Of a stretch of DNA of 64,000 nt, positions 63,332-64,000 are shown in pieces (the stretch's first letter is position 1; each line of letters starts with the position of its first letter). The stretch is taken from assembly GCA_963575745.1 (NCBI GenBank), contig CAUYUJ010018468.1:1-64000 (forward strand), read 5' to 3'. The DNA comes from Prorocentrum cordatum. Taxonomy: Eukaryota > Sar > Dinophyceae > Prorocentrales > Prorocentraceae. The position numbers and the translations under genes are program-made. The notes below the pieces were generated by a model. That model was not told the origin of the DNA. It was given only the letters and a program-made list of their open reading frames with translations, and made no database searches.

Positions 63332-64000
63332 TCAGGATCGGTCAGAGAGGGAGACCAGTCGAGGCCTGGAGCCCGGGAGCCAGGATCGAGGTCGGGATGC
63401 CCTGGCTCGCCCCGCGCCTCGTCGGGCGGGGGGCCCTCTCGTTGGACATCGACGGCCGTGACTATCCTGGCCCTGGCGGCCTGGGGCAAGTCCTGCCACC
63501 GCGGGCCCTGCGCAAGCTCGAGACCATACCTCCTCGGGACCGGCAAGATGCAACTGTTCCGCAGCGCACTTCCGCAGACGCGTACGCACGGCAACCCACG
63601 CCGTCGACCCCTCACACAGCACCACGACACCCGGCCCCGTCCACCCGTCTCGCCGGCGGCCGAGAGCGTCAGCTCGAGAAGAGGTCCTAGAGAAGTGGCG
63701 CCAAACAAACACCCACTGTCCTGGAGTGAAACGCCCGGCGCCGGGGACCTTAGCCCGAAAAGCCCTGGATACCTTGTCCCGGCACGAAACCCCCATGGCC
63801 AGGCGACGGGCAGTAGCCCGCACCACCTTGGGCTCGGGCAAATTCGGCGCCGGCAGCATCCTGTCCTGAAGAGGGCCTGAGGGCATCCTGCCACCCTGGG
63901 AGACCTTTGTGGTGCCGAGGGGATGTCGTGGGGAAGGCAGGGATTCTCTCCGAACGCATGCTGGAGTGGAGAGAAGCCCCCCCGATGCCAGAAACGGCTC
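63332..64000 (-). CDS. Copia-type integrase C-terminal domain, partial and frameshifted
   Basis: The distal part of the integrase binds DNA. The frame at the right edge reads HAFGENPCLPHD, as in the end of the catalytic core. Near 63885 another frame continues: DRMLPAPN, then FTPGQWVFVWRHFSR, WTGPGVVVLCEGSTAWVAV and RTRLRKCAAEQLHLAGPEE. This matches the small barrel-like domain (GxxVxxWR...W.GPG.V...WV...L.KCA.EQLR) seen in copia-like elements. The frame ends at 63332. The catalytic core lies outside the window. Confidence 0.7.
   Translation of the reverse strand, partial: EPFLASGGLLSTPACVRRESLPSPRHPLGTTKVSQGGRMPSGPLQDRMLPAPNLPEPKVVRATARRLAMGVSCRDKVSRAFRAKVPGAGRFTPGQWVFVWRHFSRTSSRADALGRRRDGWTGPGVVVLCEGSTAWVAVRTRLRKCAAEQLHLAGPEEVWSRACAGPAVAGLAPGRQGQDSHGRRCPTRGPPARRGAGRARASRPRSWLPGSRPRLVSLSDRS

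Larger units (their letters stand above)
57544..64000 (-). mobile_element. Ty1/copia-type retroelement, truncated and interrupted
   Basis: On the minus strand the order is integrase C-terminus (63.3-64.0 kb), linker, reverse transcriptase (58.7-59.5 kb), RNase H (57.5-58.7 kb). This is the Ty1/copia order (integrase before reverse transcriptase). At least three frame changes break the pol frame. A segment at about 60.08-63.03 kb, flanked by inverted repeats and full of AGGTTTGAA and CTC repeats, separates integrase from reverse transcriptase. Gag, protease and the integrase core lie beyond the right edge. Confidence 0.8.

Overview
The window looks like nuclear DNA of a dinoflagellate. Four things support this. 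It is G+C-rich with very large amounts of triplet microsatellite (CCT/GGA, TAC, AAC). Its genes are split into short exons by introns made almost wholly of such repeats, some with GC donors. Exons carry KRPAA-type and acidic repeats that I associate with dinoflagellate multicopy proteins. An imperfect relic of the dinoflagellate spliced leader lies just upstream of one start codon. I see no rRNA, tRNA or CRISPR array, and no ordinary metabolic gene.

Layout. 1-14.4 kb (+ strand): four split genes of unknown function (A <1-3085, B 3448-6320, C 8216-11605, D about 11941-14394). D may be a domesticated or decaying transposase. 14.4-17.6 kb: pyrimidine-rich satellite holding a dispersed unit of about 70 bp. 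17.7-20.9 kb (- strand): a membrane-protein gene with a frameshift and one doubtful small ORF. 21.8-26.8 kb (+): a long, nearly intronless ORF chain broken by frameshifts and one stop. 28-33 kb: one small basic/acidic ORF, an 11-bp minisatellite, a degenerate CCTAGC array and a frameshifted gene. 34.0-37.6 kb (+): the best preserved host-type gene, about 1,150 residues, with one clear 102-nt GT-AG intron and one T-run frameshift. 38.4-39.5 kb (-): an unidentified intronless ORF. 39.7-42.8 kb: a large foldback and a 42-bp minisatellite flanked by a duplicated sequence.

45.6-50.5 kb (-): the most notable region. A 1,002-codon uninterrupted ORF is followed, in the order expected of a totivirus genome, by a broken RNA-dependent RNA polymerase. 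The polymerase keeps a totivirus-type SGWRxT motif B and a GDDV motif C, so this reads as an endogenous copy of a toti-like double-stranded RNA virus. 50.5-57 kb: tandem repeats, 0.8 kb of (TAC)n, G4-forming (GGGT)n and a small terminal-inverted-repeat element. 57.5-64 kb (-): a Ty1/copia-type retroelement (integrase C-terminus, reverse transcriptase, RNase H). It is cut off at the right edge and carries a 2.9-kb insertion between integrase and reverse transcriptase.

Many frame breaks lie at or near homopolymers (C13 at 32081, T6 at 35898). Assembly error and true decay cannot be separated from this sequence alone. Joined genes are described only by position and were not reconstructed.
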